DNA of 64,000 nt from Tribonema minus (GCA_017506865.1 JAFCMP010000223.1:62001-126000), one strand, 5' to 3'; shown: positions 1 to 11,576, counted from the stretch's first letter. Numbers and translations are program-made. Notes: generated by a model not told the origin, from the letters alone.

Positions 1-1404
1 GACAGCAAAAACCAGACTGCAGTGCTGTAGCATGCGCATGCATGTAGCAAGGCAGAAGCACATACGAGGTCACTCCTAAATATATACCAGTGATGCCTCA
101 GTTGAACCATGCATCTACACAACTGACTTATTGCGGCGCAGCATCATGTAAGAACACACATGGTGCGTGTTCGCGTCGAGTGCGCGGCCTGGCAGTAAAA
201 CTGCTGTTGGCTTTGCCATGGTACCGGGTGCAGAGTTTGCAATGGCACCGATGGCCATACTGCTAATATCTGGTGAGGCTGCCAAAAACACAAAGCGGAA
301 GCCCCCCCCCCCCCCCCCCCTTGCCCAGAAATGTACGTGTGTGCGAGGGCGCGTACACAAGCCTATGAATGTATACGTACATACAGCATCGCACTTCATC
401 ATGCCTGTGCCTCATTGCCCCTCACCTTCATGTGTGCTATCTGCACCCGTGTCAGCGATCAGCGATTTACGTAGCTAGCAGCTTTCAATTGCCCGGGCTC
501 GCGCTGCTGTTGACCAAAGGCTGCTATCCTGCAAAAAGCATTGCAGATATAATTGGGTGGGAAAAGGGGGGGGAGGGGGGGGGGGGGCAGATGGTGCCTC
601 AAACACTCTATCACTTGATGCCTGTGATGCAATGCACTGAAACGCTGTGCGTCTGATCCTGTGCAAGTGAGATGGCAGCACACGCACTTTTGATCCAAGA
701 CAACTTCTCAAAAGGCCAGCTTCGAAGAAAGCGCAAGGCCACCTGAACTGCAACTACAACATGAGCTGCAGCTGTCGCATGTTGTCCTCCAATTTTTGAA
801 CTGAAAGGCATTTCGCGCTGGCTGCCTCTGAAGCCTGTGCTTGAGTGATTCATGCAGTTACATTACACTGCATGTGTCCCTCCACAAATAGGGTAACTAT
901 GCTTCTGCTGTTGGCCTCAGTGCTCAGTTGCAGTATGGCTTATGCTCAGTTGCAGTTTGACAAAAGCACGAGTACATGGCACAGAGCAGAGCTTTCAAAT
1001 TCAGGGTTGAGCTGCAAACAACAGTAAAACTTGAATATTCAATGAAATTTTTTGATAGTGTACGCGTGTTCTTCAAGTGCACAGAACAATATGATGGTGA
1101 CGTGTGCCACCTGCAGGCAGTGCCTGGCAAAATCAGCACGTGATGTCAGGAATGTGAATGACATAATGACACCGAACACAAAACCAATAGGTATGAGATT
1201 GCCCTTCAACTCCTGCATTGCGGTAGACTCTCGGAAAATGACACCAGACATCAAGCTGCGCCTTGAACTACCTCAACATTAGCACAACAACAGCTGGTCT
1301 CAGTGTACATCCTCGTACCAGAGACTGCATATATGCTATCAGCAGAGATGCTGTGACAGCGTGTGACTCATAACCACATTCATACCGCGTTCGACATGCA
1401 AGTT
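1..1404. other. Non-coding spacer with C and G homopolymers
   Basis: I see no supportable gene here. Short open frames exist on both strands, but none shows a recognisable domain. The stretch holds a run of 19 C at 302-320 and a run of 13 G at 575-587, which create spurious Pro-rich and Gly-rich frames. Confidence 0.6.
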
Positions 1405-2145
1405 GGGAAACATTTGAAATCGGCTTGGTGTTGAAGTCAAACGCAACTGCGCTTGAAGATGGCCACAGCTGTACAGTGACAGACGTGATTACTGCGCGAG
1501 GGCGCTGAGTGCAACTGCTAATCTCAATCACACGCATCCCCGCGTTCAGCATGTAACAAAGAGGTGAGAAAACATTTGAAGTTGTGTATTGAAGTTGAAT
1601 GTGACTGCGCTTGATGATGGCCATTACGTGTGTGACGCACTAGCGGAGGCGCGACGAACGTGACTACTGCGCGAAGGCGCTGGGTGCGACTGCTAACCTC
1701 ATTCGCCATACTCATACTGCGTTCAAAGTGTATATTATTTATTATGTGAGCTTCGGAGACATTTGAAGCCGAGTTAGTGTTGAAGTTAAACGGAACTGCG
1801 CTTGAACATGGCCATAGCCGTGGCTTGCAGCTGTAGAGTGACCGACGTGATCACAGCGAGAGGGCGCTGAGTGCGACACCAACCTCGTTCACCACACTCA
1901 TACCGCATCCAAAGTGTAATATGAGGTTAGGAAACAGTCCAGTTGGTGTTGAAGTTGAACATAAGTGCGCTCGAAGATGGCCACAGCCAAGTGGCTTACT
2001 CTAGAGTGACCAACGTTATCACAGCGGCAGGGCGCTGAGTGAGGCTAGAAACATTTGAAGTCAACTTGATGTTGAAGTGAAACGTAATGGCGCTTGAAGT
2101 TGGGGATAGCTTTGCTTGCAGCTGTAGAGTAACAGACGTGATGAC
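1405..2145. repeat. Diverged satellite, about five copies
   Basis: A unit of roughly 120-190 bp recurs with copies starting near 1411, 1572, 1761, 1930 and 2048. Each copy opens with an ACATTTGAAG-like block (weak in the fourth), then a GTGTTGAAGTT-like block, GCGCTTGAAGATGGCCA, a GTAGAGTGACnGACGTGAT block, AGGGCGCTGAGTGCGAC, and CTCATACCGCGTTC. Copies differ by substitutions and indels, so the array is old. No consistent frame runs through it. The unit is rich in the TTGAAGTT octamer that recurs elsewhere in the window. Confidence 0.75.
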
Positions 2146-3733
2146 ATATCAACAACTGCCTGGTTGTGTCGTGATATGCCCTGCACATGAACCGCAGCGG
2201 CGACTTGCCTGCAAGCATGTTCTGCACATGTTGTCTGGGACGCGCTGCTCCATTTGTCCATTGTTGTCTGAAGCGCGCCAATGCATCCGTCCAGGTCCAA
2301 GGCGCACCAGTGCATGTGTCCGTCCTTTTTTGGCGTGCAAGTTCCTGGCGAAACCACAATGAATGAGACCAGGTACCACACAATGAACAACAAAGTTCTT
2401 GACACAGGAGCATCCATGAATACTGACCACAGGCATTATTTGCAAGCATGCATGCATGGCATTGCATGTACAACCGGTGCTACATGCTGCTTGCTGTTCG
2501 GACAAAAGCAAATAGTGCAAACTTATGAGTGATAGGAAACGGATCACACTTCACGGGGCATCCAAAGATGTTGAAGACAGGTCGAGCAGGTGCAGAAAAC
2601 GGCGACGGTCAGGTTGTGGGGCCATACAACCTGTAACCCTAACCCTAACCCTAATTCAACACCCAGGTGCTGTTCTAGTAGGAACTTCCTTGACATTGAG
2701 GCTGAGGGTGCGCAGCGCACGCATTGTCTGCTTCTCTCATGTGGTGAACCTCAATGCCCATTTTCAGCCCAGCCTTCAAGTTGGCTCAGGCTCGTCATGT
2801 GCATGCCTGATAAAGTAGGAACATGTACTGGTAATGTGCAGTTGCTGTGGTTCAAGTAAACGAGGCCCCATGCTTCCTCACAGGCAGTACTGGATTTTCC
2901 TTGTAAGTGAACACAACAGGAGCTTTGCAAATATCATTGTTGGAGCGAACTTGAGGAGCGCCCACACTGTTGGACTTATTGTTGTGGTCGGCAGTAGAAG
3001 ATTTCTGATGCTGTTGTGTTGAAACAATTGCTGCAAACAGTGCCATCTACCATGTGCTTCAATAGCAAGCTAATGAGCGTCAGATGCATCAATCGTTGTC
3101 ACCAAGGGCTCTCCCTGGTGCCTGTTGTTATTCGCTGATGACCGGCGTGCAGTGCCTTCATTCAAGAAGTCCAAGCGGCCAATGTGTTGCTTCAACGAAG
3201 CTGCATGCAAGTCTGCTGCTGAGGATGCTAAAAAGCCAAGTCTCTGCTTGCACTTTCATAAGCTGAGGCTTTTGAAATACTTGGCAGCACGCAGAAAACA
3301 TGAGTGCTTACTGCAAGCGCATTCAGTGTTCATACATTGTGCTTGCCACGCTCTTTGTGCAGCAGGGCATAAAGTATCTTCAGCCCCTTTGAGCTTGCGC
3401 TTGCATGATTTAGAAGCTGCTAACGTAACTGCATTTGAACATGGCGATTCTTCTCCAGAAACATGTGCTGGCCTTTACGGTGTCTGAATGTGCCTTGTGG
3501 TCCAAGCTGCAACCTGACATGTGTGCATGCATTGGGTTTGACTTGATGATTGCAATGACCTCTCCCTTTGCTGTAACAGTTCTGCAGCTTCTCCCATAAT
3601 GTCCGGGTTCGCACAAGCCTGAGGGCTGCTGCAACCAAGTTTCGGCCAATCTGCACATGCCCTGCCTTCAGCAATAATAACCGACGCAGTCGTCGTTTAT
3701 CCAATGCATGTTCCGTCATCACTGCATTGCCAG
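2146..3733. other. Spacer or upstream intron sequence of the beta-2 fragment
   Basis: No recognisable domain was found. I looked on the plus strand for upstream proteasome beta-2 exons (catalytic Thr segment, GTAADTE-like segment) and found none I could defend. A 120-codon open frame at 3125-3487 is unassigned. A short telomere-like tract lies at about 2635-2655. Confidence 0.45.
2635..2655. repeat. Interstitial telomere-like tract (CCCTAA)n
   Basis: About three and a half units of CCCTAA (TTAGGG on the other strand) lie inside unique sequence. Similar, more degenerate tracts occur near 28793, 29055, 31150, 36005-36185, 38755 and 41985-42010. Confidence 0.7.
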
Positions 3734-4660
3734 GCAGCATTTGTGCTAGGTGGCGTGGACACAACTGGCCCTCACCTCTACGCAATTGACCAGGACGGCA
3801 GCAGCAGCAAGGGGCCCTTCGCGGCTCTGGCCTCGGGCTCCATGGCAGCCCTCAGCGTGCTAGAGAGTGGTGAGCGCTGCTGCAAGCACCCTATTGCGCT
3901 GCTGTAAGCACTCTATTCAAAGAGTTTTAACCCCTTCATCTTCAATTTCTGTGGTTTTTCAGCGTGGCCTATGCCTACTGTGACATGCGTGGCAGGCTGA
4001 CACCACGCAATTCTGTCTGCATATGTTCTCTGCATTTCCATAGTTGAAGTCTATTGCCACCAACATGCCTGCACTGCTATCACTGTGACATCAACTGTGG
4101 CACTCAGCACACCCACTTTGGTGGTACCAACGTTTTTAGCAGGCCAGTAGTGTGAATCTTCATTATGACTGTCACAAATCTGTTTTAATATATTCAGTGT
4201 GTTTGGTACTCTAGTTTGCTTTATGATCACAGGATACTTGTATGTAACAGTGGCAGCTTTGTCCCCATGAACAGACATTGTGGATGACGTGCACTTGTAG
4301 CGATGCCGCATTGCAAGGCAGTCAGATATAGACTAGCAGTTGTGAGTGTGGCACCCTAAAGCAGTGGTGATAGATTCGGTCATGGAGCCTGCATGATCTG
4401 CGGCATCGTACACAACATTGCGTTGTGCCATTCATCCCTTTGCTTGACCTTAACTCTGGTTGGCTGCACATTGCTCTGCTTGTTCCATCCCTTGAGAGTA
4501 CCAAGATGGATATCTGAGGAAGCGGCGATGGACCTGGTGTGTCTTGCAATTGCTGCAGGCAATGACAATGACCTCCGAGTCGGTAGCGGCAGCAACGTTG
4601 ATCTCTGCATTATCCGCAAGCACACGGTTGAGTACCACTGCAGCTACCAACAACTTCAAC
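3734..4660 (+). pseudogene. 20S proteasome beta-2 (PSMB7-like), 3' exons, split by a LINE
   Basis: Beta-2 is the trypsin-like catalytic subunit of the 20S proteasome core. Two consecutive exons are readable. Exon 3734-3869 encodes a stretch beginning AAFVLGGVDTTGPHLYAID and continuing to a GSMAALSVLES segment, matching the beta-2 core around LGGVD-TGPHL and GSGSLAAM. It ends at a GTGAGC donor. An intron 3870-4498 ends GAGAG. The next exon from 4499 reads in phase into EEAAMDLVCLAIAAG and VGSGSNVDLCIIRKHTVEY, matching the family's SEEE...AIAAGxxNDLGSGSNVDLCVI block. The frame then breaks off at the left target duplication of the LINE inserted at 4661, and the interrupted locus resumes at 11577. 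I could not find the 5' exons with the catalytic Thr. It is probably a non-functional or truncated copy, although readthrough into the element gives a short tail with a stop at 4705-4707. Confidence 0.72.
4651..4660. repeat. Target-site duplication, left copy
   Basis: The 10-bp word CAACTTCAAC directly precedes the retroelement and recurs exactly at 11577-11586, directly after it. The unfilled paralogue near 25369-25378 has the word once. Confidence 0.85.
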
Positions 4661-4823
4661 AAAAAACCGTGGTGCAGGGGTGGATTTTGCTGGCGCCACG
4701 TTGGTGACTCCCACCCTGTGTGCCTGCTGTTCAGCCAACGCTCGGCACCCTCCACGAGGGGCAGCCGCCACCGTGTCCCAGGGGCGGGGCAGGGCCCGCC
4801 CCATTTCAACTTCAAGTCGTTTC

Positions 4824-7316
4824 ATGCCATCCGAAGCGATGGAGGTGGTGCTGCCAGCGGCGACTGGCGACACGCCAGCTGGCCCAAATGGTCGCGCGGC
4901 CACCCCTCCTGCTGCTGCTGCCTCGTGGGCGGCCAAAGCCGCCAAAACTGCGACAACACCCCCGTCGCTTACAGCGAAGAGCAACCTGCTTCGGGAGGAG
5001 GCACGGCTGCTGCACGGCCACGATGGAGCCTACTTCACTCCCCGAGGCAGCTACACGCCAACCCCAGCCCCATCCGCCCTCACTCCAGGGCAGCTAGACC
5101 AACAGGCGAGCGAGATGTTCCACGCCGCGGAACAGGAGCAGTACTTCTTTGTGCCCCCCGCTGTCGCGGCGGTGGGGCGCCAGGGTGGAGCCGCTGCGGG
5201 CCGCCTCATGGCGATGGCGGCGCGCGTGCAGGGCCGTCCGACAGCGGAGGGACAGCCATTTGTGCCGCCGGCGGCGGCAGCCGGCACAGACCTAGTCTCG
5301 TTTACGGTGGATCCAGTCACCTGCTACACCCAGGAGCACTTGGCTGCCTTGCCGGCCAGCGTCCGCGCACTGTTAGCAGAGCTCGCGCCGGCCCGTCAGC
5401 CTCACGAGCGCGAGCGCAGCACCCCTGCGGCGGCTGCACAGCGCCGCGCCCGACTCACGCGGGGGCGCCAGCAGCTGCTAGCGGCGGCGCTCACGCACAT
5501 GCACGACGCGGCGAGGGCCGGCGCTGGAGACGCTGCCTCACTTGCGTCCTTATTCAAGGGTGCAGAGACGCTGGGGCCTCTGTCGCCTCGTGATGACTTC
5601 CGCACGCTATGCTTGCGGGCGCCGGCCGCGCTCGTTGACGCGGCGCTCGGAACGGTCGGCGACTCCGCTGACTTCAGCTTCAGCGGCTTCCGCCTGCGCA
5701 TCACCCGCGCTGGTGACATGAGCGCCCCGGTCACGGTCACCGTGCGCGGCGCGCCGGCGGCGTGGTCTGCAGCGCAGCTTGCAATGCTGCTTGCGCCCGC
5801 ACTCGCAGCTCCTGGCATGCCCATCGCGCCGGTGCGCTTGCGGGCGGGCGGCGGCGGCACTTCCGCCGCCTTTCTGCTGCTGGCCAGCGCTCTGAAGACC
5901 TGCGGCGTAGGCATTAACGGTGCGGCCTCATCCGCGGCGCCGGCGTCGGCGGCATCGCCAGGCGCCGCGGGTGTTTGGGAGCTAACAGTGGTCCGCGGCG
6001 TTGCGCGGCGACTCGCGCACTCGGTCCTATGCGCGGTGGACGGCACGGAAGTAGCGCTGCGGCTGCTGGGCCCTGACAATCTGACAGCGTGCCCGTCCTG
6101 CCTGCGACGGCACTTCACGCGCCCGGGTCAGCAGTGCCGGGCAACGCGCTGCGCGCACACCACGCTCCCCGCGGCCTGCACCACGCCAGCCGCCGCCACT
6201 GGCACAGCCGCCGGTGCCCCTGCGGTAGCCACGGCTGCAGCCGCCGCGGCGGCAGCCGCCGCGACGCAGCGTGCGCCCACCGGCGCCGCCGCCTCGCACC
6301 CCCCAGCGCCGGCGGCGACCGGCGCCGCCGCGACGGACGCTGCCGCCGCCTCGACGCCCGCGCTGGCGAGCGCGTCGCCGGGCGCCTCGCCGCCGCCGCC
6401 GGCGGCCGACGCGGACCCTGCGCAGCTGGGCCAGGAGCAGCGCATTCAGCAGCTGCAGGGGGGCATCCTGGAGGGCAGGACCGCGCGGAAGGGGCTGCAG
6501 CAGCAGGTCAAGGCACTGACAAAGCTGCTGGCAGCCTCCGAGGCGGGAAAGCGGGCTGCTGAGGCCGATCGCGACCGGTCTCTGGCAGAGCAAGTTCGTG
6601 CGGAGCGGCTGGCGGCGCAGCAACGGAGCCTGCGCGAAGGAGAGCAGGTGCGCAACGCTGCGGCGACCGCTCGACTCGAGGCGCAGCTGACAGCGGAAGC
6701 GGCGCGCGCTGCGAGCGTGGCGGTGCCGGCGGCGGACGCCGCCGGCGCGGTGGCCACCACGCCCGTGGCGGGAGACCTTGAGGCTAGCTCTGCAGCGGCT
6801 GGCGCTGCGGCGGCGGTGGCGGCGGACGGGGCAACGGCGGCGGGCGCGGCGGCGGCAGGCGCGGCGGCGGCGGGCGCGCCGCCGCCTGCTGTAGGTGCTG
6901 CCAGCGCAGCAGCGGCAGCGGCCGCAAGCGCGGCAGCGGACCTTGCGGTGGCACTGGAGGCAGCGGCGGCGCCGCGGCAGCCGCCGCGCTCTTGCTCACG
7001 CGGGCGCTCGCGGTGTCGGCGCGCATCGTCGCCAGCGGCTCGGCACGGCAGCGACTGCAGCGCCTCCCCCTCGCGCAGTAGGCAGCCCCCCATGCCTGCC
7101 AGTGACAGCAGCGCGCTTATGTCCGACAGTGGCACACCCCGCGCCAGCCGCAAGCGCACGGCTGCTGAGCGCACGCCGGGCTCGGCGGCGGAACCCCCCG
7201 CTGCACGCCCCGCGCGCGGGCTGCCCCAAGGTCAGTCCGCCGCCGACCGCTTCCTCTCCACCTCGACGGCCCAGCCGCCGGCACCGGAGGGAGGCGGCGG
7301 CGCCTCGGGCCTGTAA
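4824..7316 (+). CDS. LINE ORF1 protein (830 aa, coiled coil, Cys-rich motif)
   Basis: By analogy with other LINEs this is probably the nucleic-acid-binding chaperone protein of the element. I chose the ATG at 4824 (MPSEAMEVV) as the first ATG in the open frame; a GTG at 4680 would add 48 residues. The N-terminal half is Ala/Pro-rich. A Cys/His-rich patch CPSCLRRHFTRPGQQCRATR at about 6091-6150 could bind zinc. Poly-Ala tracts follow. A coiled-coil-like stretch rich in Gln, Glu, Arg and Leu lies at about 6420-6710. The tail is Ala- and Ser/Arg-rich. It ends with TAA at 7314-7316, in the same frame as the ATG of ORF2 at 7350, so only one in-frame stop separates the two. Confidence 0.75.
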   Translation: MPSEAMEVVLPAATGDTPAGPNGRAATPPAAAASWAAKAAKTATTPPSLTAKSNLLREEARLLHGHDGAYFTPRGSYTPTPAPSALTPGQLDQQASEMFHAAEQEQYFFVPPAVAAVGRQGGAAAGRLMAMAARVQGRPTAEGQPFVPPAAAAGTDLVSFTVDPVTCYTQEHLAALPASVRALLAELAPARQPHERERSTPAAAAQRRARLTRGRQQLLAAALTHMHDAARAGAGDAASLASLFKGAETLGPLSPRDDFRTLCLRAPAALVDAALGTVGDSADFSFSGFRLRITRAGDMSAPVTVTVRGAPAAWSAAQLAMLLAPALAAPGMPIAPVRLRAGGGGTSAAFLLLASALKTCGVGINGAASSAAPASAASPGAAGVWELTVVRGVARRLAHSVLCAVDGTEVALRLLGPDNLTACPSCLRRHFTRPGQQCRATRCAHTTLPAACTTPAAATGTAAGAPAVATAAAAAAAAAATQRAPTGAAASHPPAPAATGAAATDAAAASTPALASASPGASPPPPAADADPAQLGQEQRIQQLQGGILEGRTARKGLQQQVKALTKLLAASEAGKRAAEADRDRSLAEQVRAERLAAQQRSLREGEQVRNAAATARLEAQLTAEAARAASVAVPAADAAGAVATTPVAGDLEASSAAAGAAAAVAADGATAAGAAAAGAAAAGAPPPAVGAASAAAAAAASAAADLAVALEAAAAPRQPPRSCSRGRSRCRRASSPAARHGSDCSASPSRSRQPPMPASDSSALMSDSGTPRASRKRTAAERTPGSAAEPPAARPARGLPQGQSAADRFLSTSTAQPPAPEGGGGASGL

Positions 7317-7349
7317 GCCGCCGGTGCGGCGCTCCCCTCATCCACCGTA

Positions 7350-10300
7350 ATGATGTCTGACTCTTATTCAGGGGGAGCCGCACCGGCGGCCATTGCGGCA
7401 GCTGCTGCTGCAGCAGCGGCTGCCGCGGCGGGCATAGACCCTACGCAGCCTGAGGCAGTGCAGGCGCCCGCTCAGCCTGCAACGGCTGCCATCTATCCGC
7501 GCTGCCCTTTATATGACACTGGCTGCCTCTTTCGGGTGCCAGTGCCCAAACCGCGCCTCCGCCGGAACGGGGAGGCGAACACGCTCACGGCGCAGACGTC
7601 GGCGTCGCTGGCGCTGGCGCGCCGCATCGCCACGACGCTGGCGGATCACCAGCGCCGCGAGCATCCGAATGTGCCTGCCGACTTTCTCGCGCGTATGCAG
7701 GCGGTCGACGATGAGTGTTTGACTCTCCACCGAGCCGGCGCGGGCACCTACTACGCCGTGGAACCCGAGCTGCTACTCTGCGCATGCGCCTCGTGCGGCG
7801 AGCCAGGGTGCGTGCGCACGAAATTGCACCAGCGCGACCACCTGTACAAGTCCCGGGGGCGGCCGCAACGCAGCGGCCACACGGGCCCCGCGTCGCGCCT
7901 CTGCCCCCCATCCTCTCCCTCTCTACAGCCAGCGGCGGCGCGCGCGGCCCCGGCGCCCGCGCAGCTGCCGCTGTGGCTGCGGCAGGGCCAACATGGCGCA
8001 GCGCGCTTCCGCTCTGGACGCTGGCGCCGCTCTCGCCCGCGCGCGCAGCGCTTGACGACCTCTCCTTTGACTATGTTCTGCAGCAGCAACTGGTGGTCGG
8101 CCGCTGCATTCGCCTGGAGCACCGCTCGGACTTCACAGCCGCCCTGACGGCCACGCTGGCGGGCCTCCGGGAAGCGCAGACGGCGGTAGCGCAGGCACAC
8201 GGGGTTGAGGCAGCGGCACAGGCGTCCGCCACAGCCGGTGCATGGTGCAAGCTGCTGCATCTGCTGCCGTGCCTGCTGCTTGTACCCGACGGCTCCCTGC
8301 CGCGGGCGCACCGTTTTGCGGCCTTCGTGGCAGGCGACCTGGACCTGCTCACGCGCACAGCGCTGGCCTTCTGCCGCCGCGGCGCCGCCCGTGCGGGCAC
8401 GCGCCGCGCTAGGTCTATGACGGAGGCGGCGGCGGCAGTGCGGGAGCGCGCGGCGGCGACGGCGCGGCAGCCGGGCGGCGTCGGGCGCGCCGCGCGGCTG
8501 CTGGCGGAGGGTGCTGACACATCTGCCCCCCGCGACTCCGCTACCTTGCATAAACTGCAGGCTAAACACCCAGCTGGCGATGCGTCTGCGAAGCTGGATG
8601 CCGCGGCATCGCGGGCGCGCAGCTTGGTGGCGGCGGCGGCGCTGGCGGCGCCGGCACCACTCAACTGCGCTTCATTCACGGCGGACGGGCTACGCGAGGC
8701 CATCCTCGCCGCCAACCCTGGCTCGGCCGCCGGTCCCTCTGGGCTGCGCAACTCCCACCTCCAGCAGTGCGTCCGGCACACGGCGCACACGTCGGGGCGC
8801 ACGGTTGACTGGCTCCTTGAGCTGCTGGCGTGGCTGGGTACCGCGGTGTACTCCACCCCCGCCGCGCTGCCCGCCCCCTTTTGGCGCCTTCACGCGGCCG
8901 CGCGCCTCAGCGCTGTGGGCGAGAAGGCGCGCCCCATCGCGTGCGGCGACACCATCCGCCGCCTGTTCGCCCGCACCTTCTGCACGGACACCCGGGACCG
9001 CGTCTCCGCGCTGCTGGAACCAATTGGCCAGTTTGGGGTCGGCGCGCGGGGGGGCGCAGAGAGAGTGGCGCTCATGGCGCAGCTCACGCATGAGTGCGGC
9101 GGCGTGCTCCTTGCCATTGACGGCAGTAATGCCTTCAACGCGCTGTCGCGCTCGGCAGTCCTCACCGCGGTGGCCGAGCATCTGCCTGGCCTGTACGGCT
9201 ACGTCGAGCACATCTACGGCCCCGGCCGGGCCCCTTGGCTGCAATTTGGCCTAGATGGGCACGCCGACGCCGCCATCATCCTCTCCCAACAGGGCGTGCA
9301 GCAGGGCGACCCATTGGGGCCGCTGCTGTTCGCGCTGGCACTGCGCGGCACCATGGTGGCTGCCCGCGCCAAGTTCCCGCAACTGGCGCTTCCGGGCTAC
9401 CTCGATGACCTCACCATCATGACGCCCAGCTGTGACGCGCCGGTGCTCGGCCACGTTGGCCGCGCGTTCTGCTTCATACAACAGGCGCTGAGCGAGCTCA
9501 ACATTCAGGTCAACGTCACGAAATGCGCGGCGCTGGTGCCGGCCTCAGGCGGCGCCCGCGAGCGCGCCGCCGCCGTCTTTGCCGCCGCCAATGTCCCCGT
9601 ACCAGTATGTGACGACGGCATCACGCTGATGGGGGTGCCGGTCGGCACCGAGGGCTTCGTGCGCGCGCAAGTGGCGGCGACCCTTCGTGCCCCCGGCACC
9701 GACCGCCTGGTTGCGGAGCTTGTGCAGATGGAGGATGTGCAGGCTGCCTTCTCCATTCTGCGTCTTGCCGTCCCCGCCCGCGCAGGGCATGTATCGCGCA
9801 ATACAGCGCCATCCCTCACGCACGAGGAGCTACGGCGCTTCGACGCCATCACGCTAGCGGCCGTGGCCGCGCTGGCGCAGGAGCCATCGGCGGGTCTTAC
9901 GCCGCCGGCCCACCAGCGCGCGCCGGCGGCGGGTGACGATTGCCGCGGCCCGCCGGCGGTTTCGGCGGCGGCGGCGCCGCCCTCTCTGTGGGCGGCGGCA
10001 GTGGCATGGGTACGCGGCGCCGACTGGGGTGGCGAGGCCCCAGTGACGCTACCAGCACATCAGCAGGTACGCGTGCATCTGCGGCTGGGGAGTGGTGGCT
10101 TTGGCGTGCTGGGCGCGGCGCCCCGTGCATGTGCCGCATTTGCTGCACGTTCCCTCGAGTGCATGGGGCCGGCACTGGCGGCATTTCCAGTGGCGGCACG
10201 CAGCCGCGTCCTAGAGCATGCCCGCTATGGCTTCACCTTCACCCAGATAGCTACCTGCCTGCAGCAGCTGCGCAGCGGCAGCGATGAGGCTGCAGCGGCC

Positions 10301-11515
10301 CTCGCACTGCTCCTGCCCACGGTCTGGTACCAGGACTGGCGCCAGGACGACGGCGCATGGCGGGCGCTGCGCGATCTGCTGCAACGGGCAGGCGGAGCTG
10401 CGGGGCCGGGCATGCGGACTCGCGCCGGCGCGCGCCGCGCTGCTGCGCCAGCGGTGGCGCGCGAGCCAGGCTCTGCCCAGGCCCCGCCGGCCGCCGTGCT
10501 GCCGCGGCGTCAAGCGGCGCTATCACGGGTGCTAGACGCAGCGCTCGCCGCCACGCAGCTGCGTCGGCTTGAAGCAGCAAATGCGTTGGAAGCAGTCGCG
10601 GCGTGGCGCAGCGGCGCCTCTAAGGGGGCCATGGGTTTCTTGGCGCAATTGCCGAGCACTGACCCAGCGGAGACCATGTCCCCGCCGGAATTCCGCGAGA
10701 CGCTGCGGCGCCACCTGGGCGTGGAGCGCCCCGCCCCCGCTGCGGCGCGGTGCCCCAAGTGCCATAGACCAGTGGACTCGGGTGCCCACCTGCGCCGCTG
10801 CACACAAGGGCTTAACGTCACGCGACACAACTTGCTCGCAGACGCGCTCTTTCAGCTGCTCAAGCAGGTGGCCCACCTCCGCGGTCTCGACCGGGACACC
10901 CTTGCCCCCTTCCGCCGCTACGCGGCGCGCCACGGGTTCAACAAGTTCATGGACATCGTCTTTGGCAGCAACCAGGTCTGCCTTCCAGTCCCTAAAGTGC
11001 AGCCGAGCGCCGACGCGGTAGCAGCAGGCCGGTGCACTAAACTGCGCGGCGGCTTTGAAGTAGCTTGTTGCATAGACGTCACCATACGTGACAGCTCATG
11101 CCCCTCCCGCCTCCGTCAGGCTCAGGGGGGCGCGCGCGATGTGCAGCGCGTGCTTGAATCGGCTTCGCAGGAAAAGATAGACACATACGTAGTCTCAGGG
11201 GCCCTGGACCCCACTACACACACCCTATTTTCCGCAGCCTTTGACCACTTCGGCGCTATGTCACGCGACACCCAAGCGCTGCTACACGCACTCGCCGAGC
11301 AGAGCTCGCAGGGCAGCTACAATCTCGCGCAGCGCGTTGCCTTCTGGCGCCGCCGCACCTCCCTCGCGCTACAGCGCGCGCTCACACGTGTCGTGATCGA
11401 CAACTGGAACGCAGTCATCGCCCCTGATGGCGACGTCAGCGCTTACCGCCGCATCGCACTGTTGCAAGTGCCGCGGCCCTCGCCGGCCAGCGCCGAACCG
11501 CCGGCCCCTCCGTAG
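7350..11515 (+). CDS. LINE ORF2 polyprotein: RT plus restriction-like endonuclease, frame change near 7904
   Basis: This protein would carry out target-primed reverse transcription. The frame starting at the ATG 7350 encodes an N-terminal domain with Cys motifs (CPLYDTGC; CACASCGEPGC at about 7780-7810), then must move to the -1 frame, which stays open to the TAG at 11513-11515. A slip at 7904-7910 gives about 1,388 aa. Reverse transcriptase motifs: A, AIDGSNAF near 9116; B, QQGDPLGPLLF near 9299; C, GYLDDL with Asp codons at 9404-9409; a later GVPVG block near 9634. A CPKC...H...C knuckle lies near 10751. After it come Asp in CIDVTI (near 11070) and Lys/Tyr in EKIDTY (near 11170), which fit a PD-(D/E)XK-like endonuclease. 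If the frame change is a mutation, this copy is dead. Confidence 0.82.
7904..7910 (+). promoter_or_regulatory. Candidate -1 slippery heptamer C CCC CCA
   Basis: In the frame of the ORF2 start, codons TGC CCC CCA place C-CCC-CCA in the X-XXY-YYZ phase needed for a -1 slip. A slip here enters exactly the frame that continues into the RT domain. The downstream sequence is GC-rich and could fold. The same site is a homopolymer, where a replication or sequencing indel would look identical. Confidence 0.4.
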
Positions 11516-11576
11516 ATTTAGTTATTGCAAGCCCGATTTATCGTGCGCGCAGCCCATGCGGTCCAGGACATAATAT

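Larger units (their letters stand above)
4661..11576 (+). mobile_element. Full-length two-ORF LINE with restriction-like endonuclease
   Basis: The element is 6,916 bp, bounded by 10-bp direct repeats, with no LTRs. It carries an ORF1 protein with a coiled coil and Cys-rich motif, then an ORF2 with reverse transcriptase, a CCHC-type knuckle and a C-terminal restriction-like endonuclease. This order is that of RLE-class non-LTR retrotransposons (R2, NeSL and related). The 5' leader is about 160 bp and the 3' tail only about 60 bp, ending ATAATATA without a long poly-A. The element is strikingly GC-rich compared with its flanks. Intact long frames and an exact target duplication suggest recent insertion. 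It sits inside the proteasome beta-2 fragment. Confidence 0.88.

Noticed and set aside
3125-3487. A 120-codon frame upstream of the beta-2 exons
   Set aside because: I considered it as an upstream proteasome exon because of SAAED and LHFHKL stretches, but the match to GTAADTE...LELHR is too weak and the residues do not align.
5402-6623. Other long minus-strand frames across LINE ORF1
   Set aside because: Same cause: GC-rich shadow frames without recognisable motifs.
6446-7174. Long minus-strand open frame (242 codons) opposite LINE ORF1
   Set aside because: It is Ala/Ser-rich and antisense to a GC-rich coding frame; such shadows are expected where codon third positions are G/C. No domain is visible.
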